A DNA stretch of 64,000 bases, taken from NCBI RefSeq assembly GCF_024499015.1, contig NZ_CP098604.1:3348001-3412000 (forward strand), read 5' to 3'. This stretch comes from Xanthomonas hortorum pv. pelargonii (lineage in GTDB: Bacteria > Pseudomonadota > Gammaproteobacteria > Xanthomonadales > Xanthomonadaceae). Below the pieces are notes generated by a model. It was not told the DNA's origin. It saw only the letters and a list, made by a program, of their open reading frames with translations, and made no database searches. The translations under genes and the position numbers were made by a program. Shown piece after piece: positions 26,223 to 36,311 of this stretch (its first letter is position 1; each line of letters starts with the position of its first letter).

Positions 26223-28196
26223 TTAGCCCGTATCCAACCCATGCTTGCGCAGCTTGCGATACAGCGTATTGCGGCTGATGCCCAAGGCATCGGCGGTGCG
26301 GCTGACATTCCAGCGATGGCGTTCGAGTTGCTGTTGCAACACCAGGCGCTCGGCTTGATCGAGTGCGACGCGGCCGGGCATGTCGTCGGCCGCCACCGCG
26401 CGGCCATCGACCAGACACGGCGCGCTGCCGGCATCGACGATTTCCTGCGGCAGATTCGGTAGCCGGATCACGCCATCGCTGCACAGCACCGCCGCCGTGC
26501 GCAGCACATTGCGCAGCTGGCGTAGATTGCCCGGCCAGGCGTAGCTCAGCAGTTTGTGCATCGCTTCTTCGCTGATGCGCACGCTGTGCTCGCTGTTTTC
26601 TTCGCGCAGCAAGGTGCGGATCAGCTCGGCCTTGTCGCTGCGCTCGCGTAGCGGCGGCAGATGCAGCACCACGCCATTGAGCCGGTAATACAGATCCTCG
26701 CGGAACTCGCCGGCTGCCACCCGCTGCGCCAGATCGCGGTGGCTGGCGCTGATCACGTGCAGTTCCAACGGTACCGCGCGTTCGCTGCCTAACGGCGTGA
26801 CGGATTGTTCTTCCAGCACGCGCAACAGGCGGCTCTGCAACGGCAGCGGCATGTCGCCGATTTCATCCAGAAACAGCGTGCCGCCACTGGCCTGCAGCAA
26901 TTTGCCGTGGCGGCCTTCGCGCGCCGCGTCGGTGAAGGCGCCGCGTGCATAGCCGAATAATTCGCTTTCGATCAGCGCTTCTGGAATCGCGGCGCAATTG
27001 ATCGCCACAAACGCACCATTCGCCCAGGGCGAGCCCCGATGCACTGCCTTGGCGAACTCTTCCTTGCCGGTCCCGGTGTCGCCACGCAGCAAGATCGACA
27101 CGCGATGCGCTGCCAGTTTCAACGCATTGGCCAGGTTGTGGCGCATGCGCGGATCCGAGCCCACATGCTCACCGGGTTGCAGCTCGGTATCCGGCGCCAG
27201 CTGTGCCGGCCCGCCCACCGCCGGCAGCGCCGGACGTGCACGCGGCGGGCGCACCAGTGCGTAGAAACGTCGCCCGTGGCAGGCGCAGCGGATCGACCAC
27301 AAGGTGCCGGCATCGCTGCCGGCACGGTGCTCGAGGGTGTCGAAATCCAGCTGCATCACCTGCGAAATATTGCGGCCCACCAACTGGCTGCGATCGATCT
27401 TGCCGAGCTGCTCCAGTACCGCCTCGTTGACCGCCAACACACGGCCATCCGTATCGATCGCGATCAGCGCTTCATGCAGCAACCCGGCAAACTCGGGCCG
27501 GCTATGGAAGCGCAGGATGAAAGCGTGACCGAACTGATTGAGAAAATGCGAGCGCGAGATCTGCGCCGCCGACATGCTCACCAGGGCCACGGTGTGGCGC
27601 TGGATCTGCTTGCCGTCCTGCGCATCGGGCGTGGAGGCATCCAGCACCGCCAGCAGGCCGCCGTGCGGGTCCAGGATCGGCGCGCCGCAGCACGACAATG
27701 GCAGATGGCGGGTCAGATAGTGTTCGCCACGGTGCACGCTCACCGCCGTGCGCTCCACCGCGCAGGTGCCCAGACCGTTGGTGCCCTGATGACATTCGGC
27801 CCAGCTGGCGCCGCAGAACAGGCCGGCCTGGCGAAATTCGCGCAGCAGCGTCGGGTCATGCACGCTGTGCAGCACTGTCGCTTCGGCATCGGCAAAGATC
27901 ACCGCATAACCGCTGCCGGCGATCTGTTCGTAGAGGTTTTCCATTTCCACCTTGGCGATGCGCAGCACCTCGCCCAGACGCTGCTGGCGCTCGCGCACGT
28001 GCAAGGCATCGTGCACCAGCGCTTCGGGTGGTGCCTCGGGCAACAGCGAATGCTCGTCAAGGCAGCGTCGCCACGAGCGCGACAGTGGCGCGGCCAACGG
28101 GGCGATGTCGCGCAGCCGGCGGATCTGCCGGAGCACATCCGGTTCGATCTCAGGCAGGGCGATGGACGTAGCGGCGACAACGCTTGGCTCGGACAT
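26223..28196 (-). CDS. Sigma-54-dependent activator, AcoR-like (GAF-PAS-AAA-Fis)
   Basis: 657 aa. An N-terminal GAF-type sensor (about residues 60-215, with a Cys-containing ECHQGTNGLGTC segment) and a PAS domain (about 235-300) precede an AAA+ ATPase (Walker A GDTGTGKE; Walker B LFLDEIGDM) and a Fis-type helix-turn-helix (NVSRTADALGISRNTLYRKL). This is the layout of AcoR-type activators that open sigma-54 promoters in response to small metabolites. The sigma-54 contact loop, normally GAFTGA, reads GAFTDA. The target genes are unknown; the nearby alcohol-oxidation and phosphonate clusters are candidates only by position. Confidence 0.9.
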   Translation of the reverse strand: MSEPSVVAATSIALPEIEPDVLRQIRRLRDIAPLAAPLSRSWRRCLDEHSLLPEAPPEALVHDALHVRERQQRLGEVLRIAKVEMENLYEQIAGSGYAVIFADAEATVLHSVHDPTLLREFRQAGLFCGASWAECHQGTNGLGTCAVERTAVSVHRGEHYLTRHLPLSCCGAPILDPHGGLLAVLDASTPDAQDGKQIQRHTVALVSMSAAQISRSHFLNQFGHAFILRFHSRPEFAGLLHEALIAIDTDGRVLAVNEAVLEQLGKIDRSQLVGRNISQVMQLDFDTLEHRAGSDAGTLWSIRCACHGRRFYALVRPPRARPALPAVGGPAQLAPDTELQPGEHVGSDPRMRHNLANALKLAAHRVSILLRGDTGTGKEEFAKAVHRGSPWANGAFVAINCAAIPEALIESELFGYARGAFTDAAREGRHGKLLQASGGTLFLDEIGDMPLPLQSRLLRVLEEQSVTPLGSERAVPLELHVISASHRDLAQRVAAGEFREDLYYRLNGVVLHLPPLRERSDKAELIRTLLREENSEHSVRISEEAMHKLLSYAWPGNLRQLRNVLRTAAVLCSDGVIRLPNLPQEIVDAGSAPCLVDGRAVAADDMPGRVALDQAERLVLQQQLERHRWNVSRTADALGISRNTLYRKLRKHGLDTG

Positions 28197-28257
28197 GGGC
28201 CAGCGTTCCTCAGTGAGCGCGAAGCGTCAGTAGAGGCACAGATCGGGCTGATGCTCA

Positions 28258-28285
28258 AACTGCATTGCAGCAACTGCATTGCAGC
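28258..28285. repeat. Two tandem 14-base units
   Basis: AACTGCATTGCAGC occurs twice head to tail (28258-28271 and 28272-28285). An inverted partial copy (TTGCTGCAA) follows within 20 bases. It lies upstream of the regulator start and could bind a regulator or be a decaying repeat. Confidence 0.5.
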
Positions 28286-28388
28286 AAATTGCGTTGCTGC
28301 AACTGCATGGCTGATGCGGATGCCACGGCCAGCGATGGCAGGTGCCGGTGTGGTGGTTGTTCGCTCAATACCGAGTGAGACAAACGAG

Positions 28389-28514
28389 CCCCTCTCCTGC
28401 GGGAGAGGGGTTGGGGTGAGGGTACGGTGCGAAGCCTCATGCTGTTGGAACTGCACGTGGCTTCGCTCGTACCCTCATCCGCCCCTGCGGGGCACCTTCT
28501 CCCGATGGGAGAAG
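28389..28514. repeat. Mosaic intergenic palindrome element
   Basis: Three paired segments: hairpin 28389-28397/28402-28410 (CCCCTCTCC arms), long-range arms 28415-28426 with 28467-28478 (11 of 12 pair), and hairpin 28494-28502/28506-28514 (CCTTCTCCC arms). This layout is that of the dispersed CCCTCTCC...GGGTGAGGG elements common in Xanthomonas intergenic DNA. It lies between the kinase and regulator genes. Confidence 0.65.
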
Positions 28515-28550
28515 GGTAGAGCGCACTCTACGCTGCTCATCTGAGCAGCC

Positions 28551-29483
28551 TCAGAGCGCGTAACCAAACTGCTGCTTGAACTGGTCGTTGAACTCGGTGA
28601 AATCGAAGCGCTGATTCTGCGTGCCCGGATGTTCCACCTTCAGTGCGCCCATCAAATTGCCCATCCGACCGATCGTCAGCCAGTCGTAGCCGCCCTGGAT
28701 GCCGTAGATCAGCCCGGCGCGGAAGGCGTCGCCACAGCCGGTCGGGTCGACCACGCGGCGCTCGTGCGCCGGCGGGATGTCGTAGGTCTTCTCCGGCGTA
28801 TGCACCAGCGCACCCTTCGGGCCTTGCGTGGTGATGTAGGCCTGCACGCGCGAGACGATGTCCTTCTCGTCCCAGCCGGTGCGTTCCTGCAGCAGGTTGG
28901 ACTCGTAGTCGTTGACCACCACGTACTGGGCTTGCTCGATGAACTGGCGCAGCTCCGGGCCGTTGAACAACGGCATTGCCTGGCCGGGATCGAAGATGAA
29001 AGGGATACCGGCGGCAGCGAACTCTTCCGCGTTCTGGATCATGCCTTCGCGCCCGTCCGGGCCGACCAGGCCCAGGGTCACGCCGGGCACGTCGCGCACA
29101 TGGTTTTCGTAACTGCGCATCATCGCGCCCGGATGGAACGCGGTGATCTGGTTGTTGTCGTGGTCGGTGGTGATGAACGCCTGCGGGGTGAACAGATCAT
29201 CGATGATCTTCACCCGCGACAGGTCGATGCCCAGCGCTTCGAAGTGTTCGCGATAGGGGCCGAAATCCTGGCCAACGGTACCCATTGGAATCGGCGCGCC
29301 GCCGAGCAGATGTAGGTTGTAGGCGATGTTGCCGGCGCAGCCGCCGAACTCGCGGCGCATGCGCGGTACCAGGAACGACACATTCAGGATGTGCACCTTG
29401 TCCGGCAGGATGTGATTCTTGAACTGGTCCGGGAACACCATGATGGTGTCGTAGGCGAGGGAACCACAGATCAGTGCGGACAT
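28551..29483 (-). CDS. PfkB-family carbohydrate/adenosine kinase
   Basis: 310 aa from ATG 29483; a longer open frame exists upstream but is not protein-like. It is a ribokinase-fold kinase with the early GGCAGNIAYNLHLLG motif and the catalytic PfkB signature DPTGCGDAFRAGL near the C-terminus (Asp as base). Proteins of this length and sequence are usually annotated as adenosine kinase or a sugar kinase. It phosphorylates a hydroxymethyl group using ATP in the cytoplasm; the exact substrate is uncertain. It is divergent from mreB. Confidence 0.88.
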   Translation of the reverse strand: MSALICGSLAYDTIMVFPDQFKNHILPDKVHILNVSFLVPRMRREFGGCAGNIAYNLHLLGGAPIPMGTVGQDFGPYREHFEALGIDLSRVKIIDDLFTPQAFITTDHDNNQITAFHPGAMMRSYENHVRDVPGVTLGLVGPDGREGMIQNAEEFAAAGIPFIFDPGQAMPLFNGPELRQFIEQAQYVVVNDYESNLLQERTGWDEKDIVSRVQAYITTQGPKGALVHTPEKTYDIPPAHERRVVDPTGCGDAFRAGLIYGIQGGYDWLTIGRMGNLMGALKVEHPGTQNQRFDFTEFNDQFKQQFGYAL

Positions 29484-29615
29484 CGAGTCAGGCCTTTGCG
29501 TAGGGAAATACCCGCCAGTTGCCGGGCATGGCAGCGGGGCGGCGCGAACGCCGCGGCGCAAAGGGTAACGGCTGCGACCGATCAGGGCCACAACCGCATG
29601 CCATGCCCGGCGTGA

Positions 29616-30806
<1,191 letters not shown>

Positions 30807-30812
30807 TGGGGA

Positions 30813-30974
30813 CGGGAATCGGGAATCGGGATTGGGGAATCGTAAAAACATTCCCTGCCTGCGGCCCTGCGCGGTTGCTACGCGGTTCCGCCGATTTGAG
30901 TTTTAGCCTCAGCCGCACCGAGGGCAGCACAGCGCTCTCCGATTCCCCATTCCCGACTCCCCATTCCCGGCCCT
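30813..30974. repeat. GGGAATCGGGAATC-type inverted repeat between mreB and mreC
   Basis: Left arm 30813-30842 (tandem GGGAATC units) and right arm 30939-30974 (the reverse complement, GATTCCCCATTCCCGA-type) enclose about 95 bases. The same element occurs at 49327-49420, and degenerate pieces lie inside mreC. Confidence 0.7.
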
Positions 30975-30978
30975 GAAA

Positions 30979-32358
30979 GTGCCCTCCTACGCCGGTCCTC
31001 CCGTCGCCTCCCGTCCGGGCGAAGTCACTTCCACGCTGCGCTTGCTGGTCTATCTGGTGCTGGCGATCGTGCTGATCGCGCTCGATAGCCGCGGTAGCTG
31101 GCTGAGCCAGCTGCGCATGCAGGCCAATCTGCTGATCCAGCCGATCTGGGCGGTGGCCGGGCTGCCGGGGCGGATCGGCTCGCAGGTGCGCGACAATGCC
31201 GCCACCCACGCGCAACTGGTGGAAGAAACCCGCACGCTGCGCAATCAGCTGCTGGTGGCCAATGCACGCCTGACCCGGCTGCAGACCGCCGCGCTGGACA
31301 ACGCGCAGCTGCGCGAACTGCTCAACGTGGCCGAGCGGCGCGGCCTGGACGTGCAGCTGGCGCCGATCCTGGATATCGACCTGGACCCGACCCGGCAGCG
31401 TCTGTTGCTGGATGCCGGCAGCCGCGATGGCGTGCTGATGGGCCAGGCGGTGATCGATGCCGGCGGTCTGATGGGGCAGGTGATCGAAGTGACGCCGCTG
31501 CATTCGACGGTGCTGTTGCTCACCGACCCCGACCACGCGGTCCCGGTCAGCGTCGCGCGCAACGGCGTGCGCCTGATCGTCTACGGCCGTGGCGACCGGC
31601 TCGAACTGCGCGACATCCCGCTGAGCGCCGGCGTGCAGGTGGGCGACGAGATCGTCACCTCGGGCCTGGGTGGCCGCTTCCCGGCGGGTTTCCCGGTCGG
31701 CAAGGTGTCCGAGCTGCATCCCGACGACACCCACGCCTTCCTGGTCGGCGAACTGACCCCCGCCGCCAAGCTCGATCGCGGCCGCGACGTGTTGTTGTTG
31801 CGCGCCGGCAAACCGTTGCGGGTGGTGCCTGGGGCCGGGAGTGGGGAGTCGGGAGCTGGGATTCGCAACGGCAACAGCAACGGCAATAGCAACAGCAACA
31901 GCAACAGCAACAGCGTCGAGGCGGCTGCGGCCAGCGCGCCAGCGATTGCGCCGGTGACCGCAACACCACGCACGCCGGCGGGCGGAGTTTCCAACACAGC
32001 GATTGATCCGGCACGCCCGACGGCCGAAGCGGCATCGGGCACCGGCACCGCGCCGCGTGCACGGTCCGCATCGACACCCGCCGCGCCCGGCGCGCAGCCG
32101 GCCCGCGCGCGAGCGTCCGTCCGTCCGTCCACCACGCTGGCCCGCCCCCCCGCGTCGAACGCATCCAACATCCCGATTCCCGATCCCCGTCCGGCTTCGC
32201 CGCAGGGCGTGCGGGCGGCGGGAACAGGGAATGGCAGCGGCGCGCAGACGCCAGCTGGCCGTGCGAGCGGTGCGCGGCCGCCGCAGAACACCGCTCCTAC
32301 CGATTCCCCACTTCCGACTCCCGATTCCCGCCCGTCTCAACCGGAGACGGACCAATGA
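30979..32358 (+). CDS. mreC: Rod-shape determining protein MreC, with repeat-derived C-terminal tail
   Basis: 459 aa from GTG 30979. A short cytoplasmic N-terminus and one membrane helix (about residues 22-42) are followed by a coiled coil and the periplasmic MreC beta-domain (to about residue 280), ending in AGKPLRVVPG. MreC links MreB, MreD, PBP2 and RodA. The last 170 residues are not typical of the family. They are low-complexity (Asn/Ser hexamer repeat at 31867-31917, then Ala/Pro/Thr), and the DNA contains GGGAGTCGGGAGC and GATTCCCGATCCC segments like the flanking intergenic repeats. MreC usually ends near residue 280-370. Confidence 0.95.
   Translation: MPSYAGPPVASRPGEVTSTLRLLVYLVLAIVLIALDSRGSWLSQLRMQANLLIQPIWAVAGLPGRIGSQVRDNAATHAQLVEETRTLRNQLLVANARLTRLQTAALDNAQLRELLNVAERRGLDVQLAPILDIDLDPTRQRLLLDAGSRDGVLMGQAVIDAGGLMGQVIEVTPLHSTVLLLTDPDHAVPVSVARNGVRLIVYGRGDRLELRDIPLSAGVQVGDEIVTSGLGGRFPAGFPVGKVSELHPDDTHAFLVGELTPAAKLDRGRDVLLLRAGKPLRVVPGAGSGESGAGIRNGNSNGNSNSNSNSNSVEAAAASAPAIAPVTATPRTPAGGVSNTAIDPARPTAEAASGTGTAPRARSASTPAAPGAQPARARASVRPSTTLARPPASNASNIPIPDPRPASPQGVRAAGTGNGSGAQTPAGRASGARPPQNTAPTDSPLPTPDSRPSQPETDQ
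31831..31917 (+). repeat. Intergenic-repeat fragment plus AACAGC microsatellite inside mreC
   Basis: Bases 31831-31865 resemble the GGGAATCGGG element and are followed by tandem AACAGC/AACGGC/AATAGC hexamers encoding Asn-Ser/Asn-Gly pairs. The hexamer keeps frame on expansion or contraction, so length should vary between strains. Further fragments of the element lie at 32171-32192 and 32300-32333. Confidence 0.65.
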
Positions 32359-32840
32359 CCCGCATGCGCAACACCTGGATCCTGCCGGTGAGCTTCGTCA
32401 TCGCGCTGGTGCTGGGCCTGCTGCCGCTGCCGCTCGCGGTGCAGCCGCTGCGTCCTTACTGGCTGGCGCTGGTGCTGGCGTACTGGGTGATCGAAGAGCC
32501 GGACCGGGTCGGGCTGGGCATCGCGTTCGTGGCCGGCGTACTGGCCGATCTGCTGTACGGCGGGCTGCTCGGCGAGCAGGCGCTGCGGCTGGTGATCTTG
32601 ACCTTCATCCTGCAGCGCTTTCGCGCGCGGATGCGCTTCTTCCCGGTGTCGCAGCAGGCGCTGGCGATCGGTGGGTTGCTGCTGAACGACCGCATCGTGT
32701 CCTCGGCGGTGCATCTGGCCGTGGGCGAGCCGACCCTGCCGTGGAGCTACTGGTGGGCGCCGCTGCTGGGCATGGCGCTGTGGCCGCCGCTGTTCGTATT
32801 GCTGGATGCGGTGCGGCTGGGCAAGCGGAGCAAGAAGTAA
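32355..32840 (+). CDS. mreD: Rod-shape determining protein MreD
   Basis: 161 aa with about five membrane helices and the usual MreD length. The conserved PYWLALVLAYWVI and GVLADLLYGGLLGEQAL segments are typical. Inner-membrane partner of MreC in the elongasome. The start overlaps the mreC stop (ATGA). Confidence 0.93.
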   Translation: MTRMRNTWILPVSFVIALVLGLLPLPLAVQPLRPYWLALVLAYWVIEEPDRVGLGIAFVAGVLADLLYGGLLGEQALRLVILTFILQRFRARMRFFPVSQQALAIGGLLLNDRIVSSAVHLAVGEPTLPWSYWWAPLLGMALWPPLFVLLDAVRLGKRSKK

Positions 32841-32843
32841 GCC

Positions 32844-34904
32844 ATGCACGGGCGTCGTCACCCCAAGAACCCGCACGCGGAAGCCGAGCAGTTCCGCCGG
32901 CGTGCGGTGCTGGGCTTTGTGATGGTGGTGGTGTGCCTGGTCGGCCTGGGCGGCTGGTATTTCAAGCTGCAGGTGCTCGACCACGAGGTCTATGCCACCC
33001 GCTCGGAAGCCAACCGCATCAAGCCCAAACCGGTGGTGCCCGGGCGCGGCATGATCTACGACCGCACCGGCCGGCTGCTGGCCGAGAACGTGCCAGCCTT
33101 CCGCCTGGATGTGACCCCCGACAAGGTCACCGACATGGCCGCCATGCTCGCCGCGCTGGGCAAGGTGATCCCGATCGCGCCCGAGGATCTGGAACGCTTC
33201 AATCGTGAGCGCAAGGCGCGCCGCAGCTTTCTGCCGGTGACGCTCAAGCTGCGCATGAGCGATGAGGAAATGGCGCGCTTTGCGGTGGAGCGCTGGCGCT
33301 TTCCCGGTGTGGAGCTGGAGCCGTATCTGACAAGGCGCTATCCGTTCGGCCCGTTGTTCGCGCACATCATCGGCTACGTCGGCCGCATCGACGAAAAAGA
33401 TCTGGCGGTACTGGGCGAGGGCAATGCTGCGCTCACCCACATGGGCAAGTCCGGGCTGGAGCGCTATTACGAGCAGGATCTGCGCGGGCAGGTCGGCTAC
33501 GAGCAGGTCGAAACCAATGTGCAGGGACGGGCGATCCGCACCGTCGGCCGGGTCGCGCCGCAGTCGGGCGCGGACCTGCGGCTGTCGGTGGATGCCGATC
33601 TGCAGCGCGCAATGGTGGCCGCATTCGGCGAGCACGAAGGCGCGGCGATCGCCATGGACCCGCGCACCGGCGAGATCCTGGGCATGGTCAGCCTGCCCAG
33701 CTATGACCCCAACCTGTTCGTCAACGGCATCTCGCATACCGACTTCCGCATGCTCAACGACAACCCCTCGCGGCCGCAGTTCAACCGGCTGGTGCTGGGT
33801 GGCGTGGCGCCGGGCTCCACGCTCAAGCCGCTGATCGCGCTGGCCGGGCTGGATAGCGGCCTGCGTCGGCCGGAAGACCGGGTGTTGTCCACCGGCATGT
33901 TCTACCTGCCCGGCGTCAGCCGCGGCTGGGGCGACTCGCACCGTGGCGGGCATGGCTGGACCGATCTGCGCAAGTCGATCGCCCAGTCGGTCAATACCTA
34001 TTACTACCGCTTGGCGGTGGACATGGGCATCGAGCGCTTCGACCACTACATGGGCGGGTACGGCTTCGGCGCGCCCACCGGGGTGGACCTGCTCGGCGAA
34101 ATCGGCGGCATCCTGCCGTCGCCGGCCTACAAGTACAAAACCCGTAAGGAGCGCTGGTACCCCGGCGACACCGTCAATATCGCCATCGGTCAGGGCGACT
34201 GGAAGGTGACCCCGCTGCAGCTGGTGCGCGGCATCTCGGGGATCGCCAGCGGCCTGCTGCAGCGTCCGCATCTGGTGCTGGAAGAGCGCACCGGCTTCGA
34301 TCATCCGTGGCAGCCGATGATCCAGCCGCCGGGCAAGCCGATCAGCCCGAATCCTGCGCATGTGCAGGTGGTGCGCGAGGGCATGATGGACACCATGCGC
34401 CCCGGCGGCACCGGTTATGCCATCACCCCCGGCGCACCGTACCTGATGGCCGGCAAGACCGGCACCGCGCAGGTGGTCAGCCGCAGGGGCGTGGCGGCGG
34501 TGGACCCGCGCAGCCTGCCGATGCATTTGCGTCACCGCGGCCTGTTCGTCGGTTTCGCACCGGCCGACAACCCGGTCATCGCGGTGGCGGTGGCGGTGGA
34601 GGGTGGCGGCTTCGGTACCAGCTCGGCGGCGCCGATCGCACGCAAGATTTTCGACGCCTGGCTGCTCGGCAAGATGCCCGCCGGCCTGGAGCCGTTGGAC
34701 AGCGAGCTCGGCATGACCGCCGTAGGCGTCAACCAGTTCGAGGCCGGCGCCACCGATGCGCGTGCGGCTGGCGATGCGGCCGCCGCCACGCTGGCCGAGT
34801 TGCCGGTGGTGATCGGCCAGACCGCCGTTGCCCTGGATCCCAACACGCCCGCCCAGCCTGTGGTGCCGGATGTGCCGGACGCGGTCCAGGAGACCGACCA
34901 TTGA
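32844..34904 (+). CDS. mrdA: Penicillin-binding protein 2 (elongation transpeptidase)
   Basis: 686 aa. Class B PBP that cross-links peptidoglycan during cell elongation. One membrane helix (about residues 20-42) and a dimerisation/pedestal domain precede the transpeptidase domain. That domain has the active-site motif STLK (in APGSTLKP), SVN (in SIAQSVNTYY) and KTGT (in AGKTGTAQ). A C-terminal Ala-rich tail of about 60 residues is longer than in enteric homologues. It begins 3 bases after mreD and overlaps rodA. Confidence 0.96.
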   Translation: MHGRRHPKNPHAEAEQFRRRAVLGFVMVVVCLVGLGGWYFKLQVLDHEVYATRSEANRIKPKPVVPGRGMIYDRTGRLLAENVPAFRLDVTPDKVTDMAAMLAALGKVIPIAPEDLERFNRERKARRSFLPVTLKLRMSDEEMARFAVERWRFPGVELEPYLTRRYPFGPLFAHIIGYVGRIDEKDLAVLGEGNAALTHMGKSGLERYYEQDLRGQVGYEQVETNVQGRAIRTVGRVAPQSGADLRLSVDADLQRAMVAAFGEHEGAAIAMDPRTGEILGMVSLPSYDPNLFVNGISHTDFRMLNDNPSRPQFNRLVLGGVAPGSTLKPLIALAGLDSGLRRPEDRVLSTGMFYLPGVSRGWGDSHRGGHGWTDLRKSIAQSVNTYYYRLAVDMGIERFDHYMGGYGFGAPTGVDLLGEIGGILPSPAYKYKTRKERWYPGDTVNIAIGQGDWKVTPLQLVRGISGIASGLLQRPHLVLEERTGFDHPWQPMIQPPGKPISPNPAHVQVVREGMMDTMRPGGTGYAITPGAPYLMAGKTGTAQVVSRRGVAAVDPRSLPMHLRHRGLFVGFAPADNPVIAVAVAVEGGGFGTSSAAPIARKIFDAWLLGKMPAGLEPLDSELGMTAVGVNQFEAGATDARAAGDAAAATLAELPVVIGQTAVALDPNTPAQPVVPDVPDAVQETDH

Positions 34905-36019
34905 CTGACATCCTGCGCTGGCTGGTGGACATGGTGGCGCGCTTCACGCGCAGCCTGGACTGGGTGCTATGTCTGGCGCTGGGTGCGTTGATGGTGATCG
35001 GCCTGTCGGTGCTCAAGAGCGCCGGCGGCGCCGCCAACGGCGATCATCTGGTGATGGCGCAAGGCGTGCGCTTCGTCATCGGCCTGGCCGCGATGTGGGG
35101 GATTTCGCGCATGTCGGTGCTGCGCCTGCGCGCCTGGACCCCGTGGGTCTACGGCTTGTCGATGCTGCCGCTGCTGGCGGTGTTCGCACTGGGCACCGGT
35201 AAGTACGGCCGCCAGTGGCTGGATCTGAAACTGTTTTACCTGCAGCCGGCCGAGTTGTTGAAGATCAGCCTGCCGATGATGGCGGCCTGGTATCTGCATC
35301 GCATGCCGCTGCCGCCGCGCATCTCCACCGTGTTGGTCACCTGCATGATCATCGGCGTGCCCACTGCCTTGATCATGCTGCAGCCGGACTTCGGCACCGG
35401 CGTGCTGATCGCCGCCAGCGGCGTGTTCGTGCTGCTGCTGGCCGGCTTGCCTTGGTGGTGGGTGGCAGTGGGCGTGGGCGGTGTTTCGGCGGCCGCGCCG
35501 GTGGCCTGGTTCTGGCTGCTGCGGCCGTACCAGAAGGACCGCATCATGATGTTTCTCAACCCGGAAAACGATGCGCTCGGCGCGGGCTGGAACATCATTC
35601 AATCCAAGATCGCGATCGGCTCCGGCGGCTTCGACGGCAAGGGTTGGGGACTCGGCTCGCAATCGCATCTGAACTTCATTCCCGAGCAGACCACCGACTT
35701 TGCGTTTTCGGTGCTCAGCGAAGAATTCGGCTGGATCGGCGTGGCCACCGTGCTGACCTTGTATCTGATCGTGATCGGGCGCTGCCTGTGGATCGCCTCG
35801 CAAGCGCGCGACACCTATTCGCGGCTGATGGCCGGTGCCACCGGGCTGGCGTTCTTCGTCTACGTGCTGGTCAACGGCGGCATGATTTCCGGCCTATTAC
35901 CAGTGGTCGGCGTGCCGATGCCGCTGATGAGTTACGGCGGCACCTCGGCCGTGTCATTGCTGGCCGGACTGGGCCTGGTGATGGCGGTCAAGGCGCATCG
36001 TCCTGTGCATGGGTATTGA
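34901..36019 (+). CDS. rodA: Rod-shape SEDS glycosyltransferase RodA
   Basis: 372 aa SEDS-family peptidoglycan polymerase acting with PBP2, with about ten membrane helices. Conserved SEDS features include the LQPDFGTG loop, the GAGWNIIQSKIAIGSGG segment and the PLMSYGGTS end motif. The start is probably TTG 34901, overlapping the mrdA stop by 4 bases; GTG 34925 or ATG 34931 would trim 8-10 residues. Last gene of the cluster. Confidence 0.94.
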   Translation: MTDILRWLVDMVARFTRSLDWVLCLALGALMVIGLSVLKSAGGAANGDHLVMAQGVRFVIGLAAMWGISRMSVLRLRAWTPWVYGLSMLPLLAVFALGTGKYGRQWLDLKLFYLQPAELLKISLPMMAAWYLHRMPLPPRISTVLVTCMIIGVPTALIMLQPDFGTGVLIAASGVFVLLLAGLPWWWVAVGVGGVSAAAPVAWFWLLRPYQKDRIMMFLNPENDALGAGWNIIQSKIAIGSGGFDGKGWGLGSQSHLNFIPEQTTDFAFSVLSEEFGWIGVATVLTLYLIVIGRCLWIASQARDTYSRLMAGATGLAFFVYVLVNGGMISGLLPVVGVPMPLMSYGGTSAVSLLAGLGLVMAVKAHRPVHGY

Positions 36020-36311
36020 GCTAGGCCTGGGTATGCAGGCAGATGCAAAGCATTACATCGCCTAGCGACAGACCGTCGATTGCAAGGACCACTCAAAGCC
36101 AAGGCACTCGATCAGATCTGGAGGGGACATCTAGCGTGTAATCCACGATCTGAATTACCGCTTAGGTATGCGTTCTACTCAATATGAGTAATCAGGTGCC
36201 CAAGCTTTTGTGGCGGTGCGTACCGATCCCGTGCCGTAGGCTGATCCTGTAATCTGATAGACGATTGTCTGATGAAAAAGCCAAGGATCCGAGGATGAAA
36301 GGCACCGCATC
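36020..36311. other. Left flank of the type IV secretion island
   Basis: A 292-base gene-free stretch between rodA and virD4 with somewhat lower GC than rodA. I see no direct repeat, integrase or tRNA remnant that would mark an insertion point. Confidence 0.5.

Noticed and set aside
32337..34901. Long open frame antisense to mreD and mrdA
   Set aside because: Its composition is that of a codon-bias shadow (His, Gln, Arg repeats), and both plus-strand genes are well conserved.
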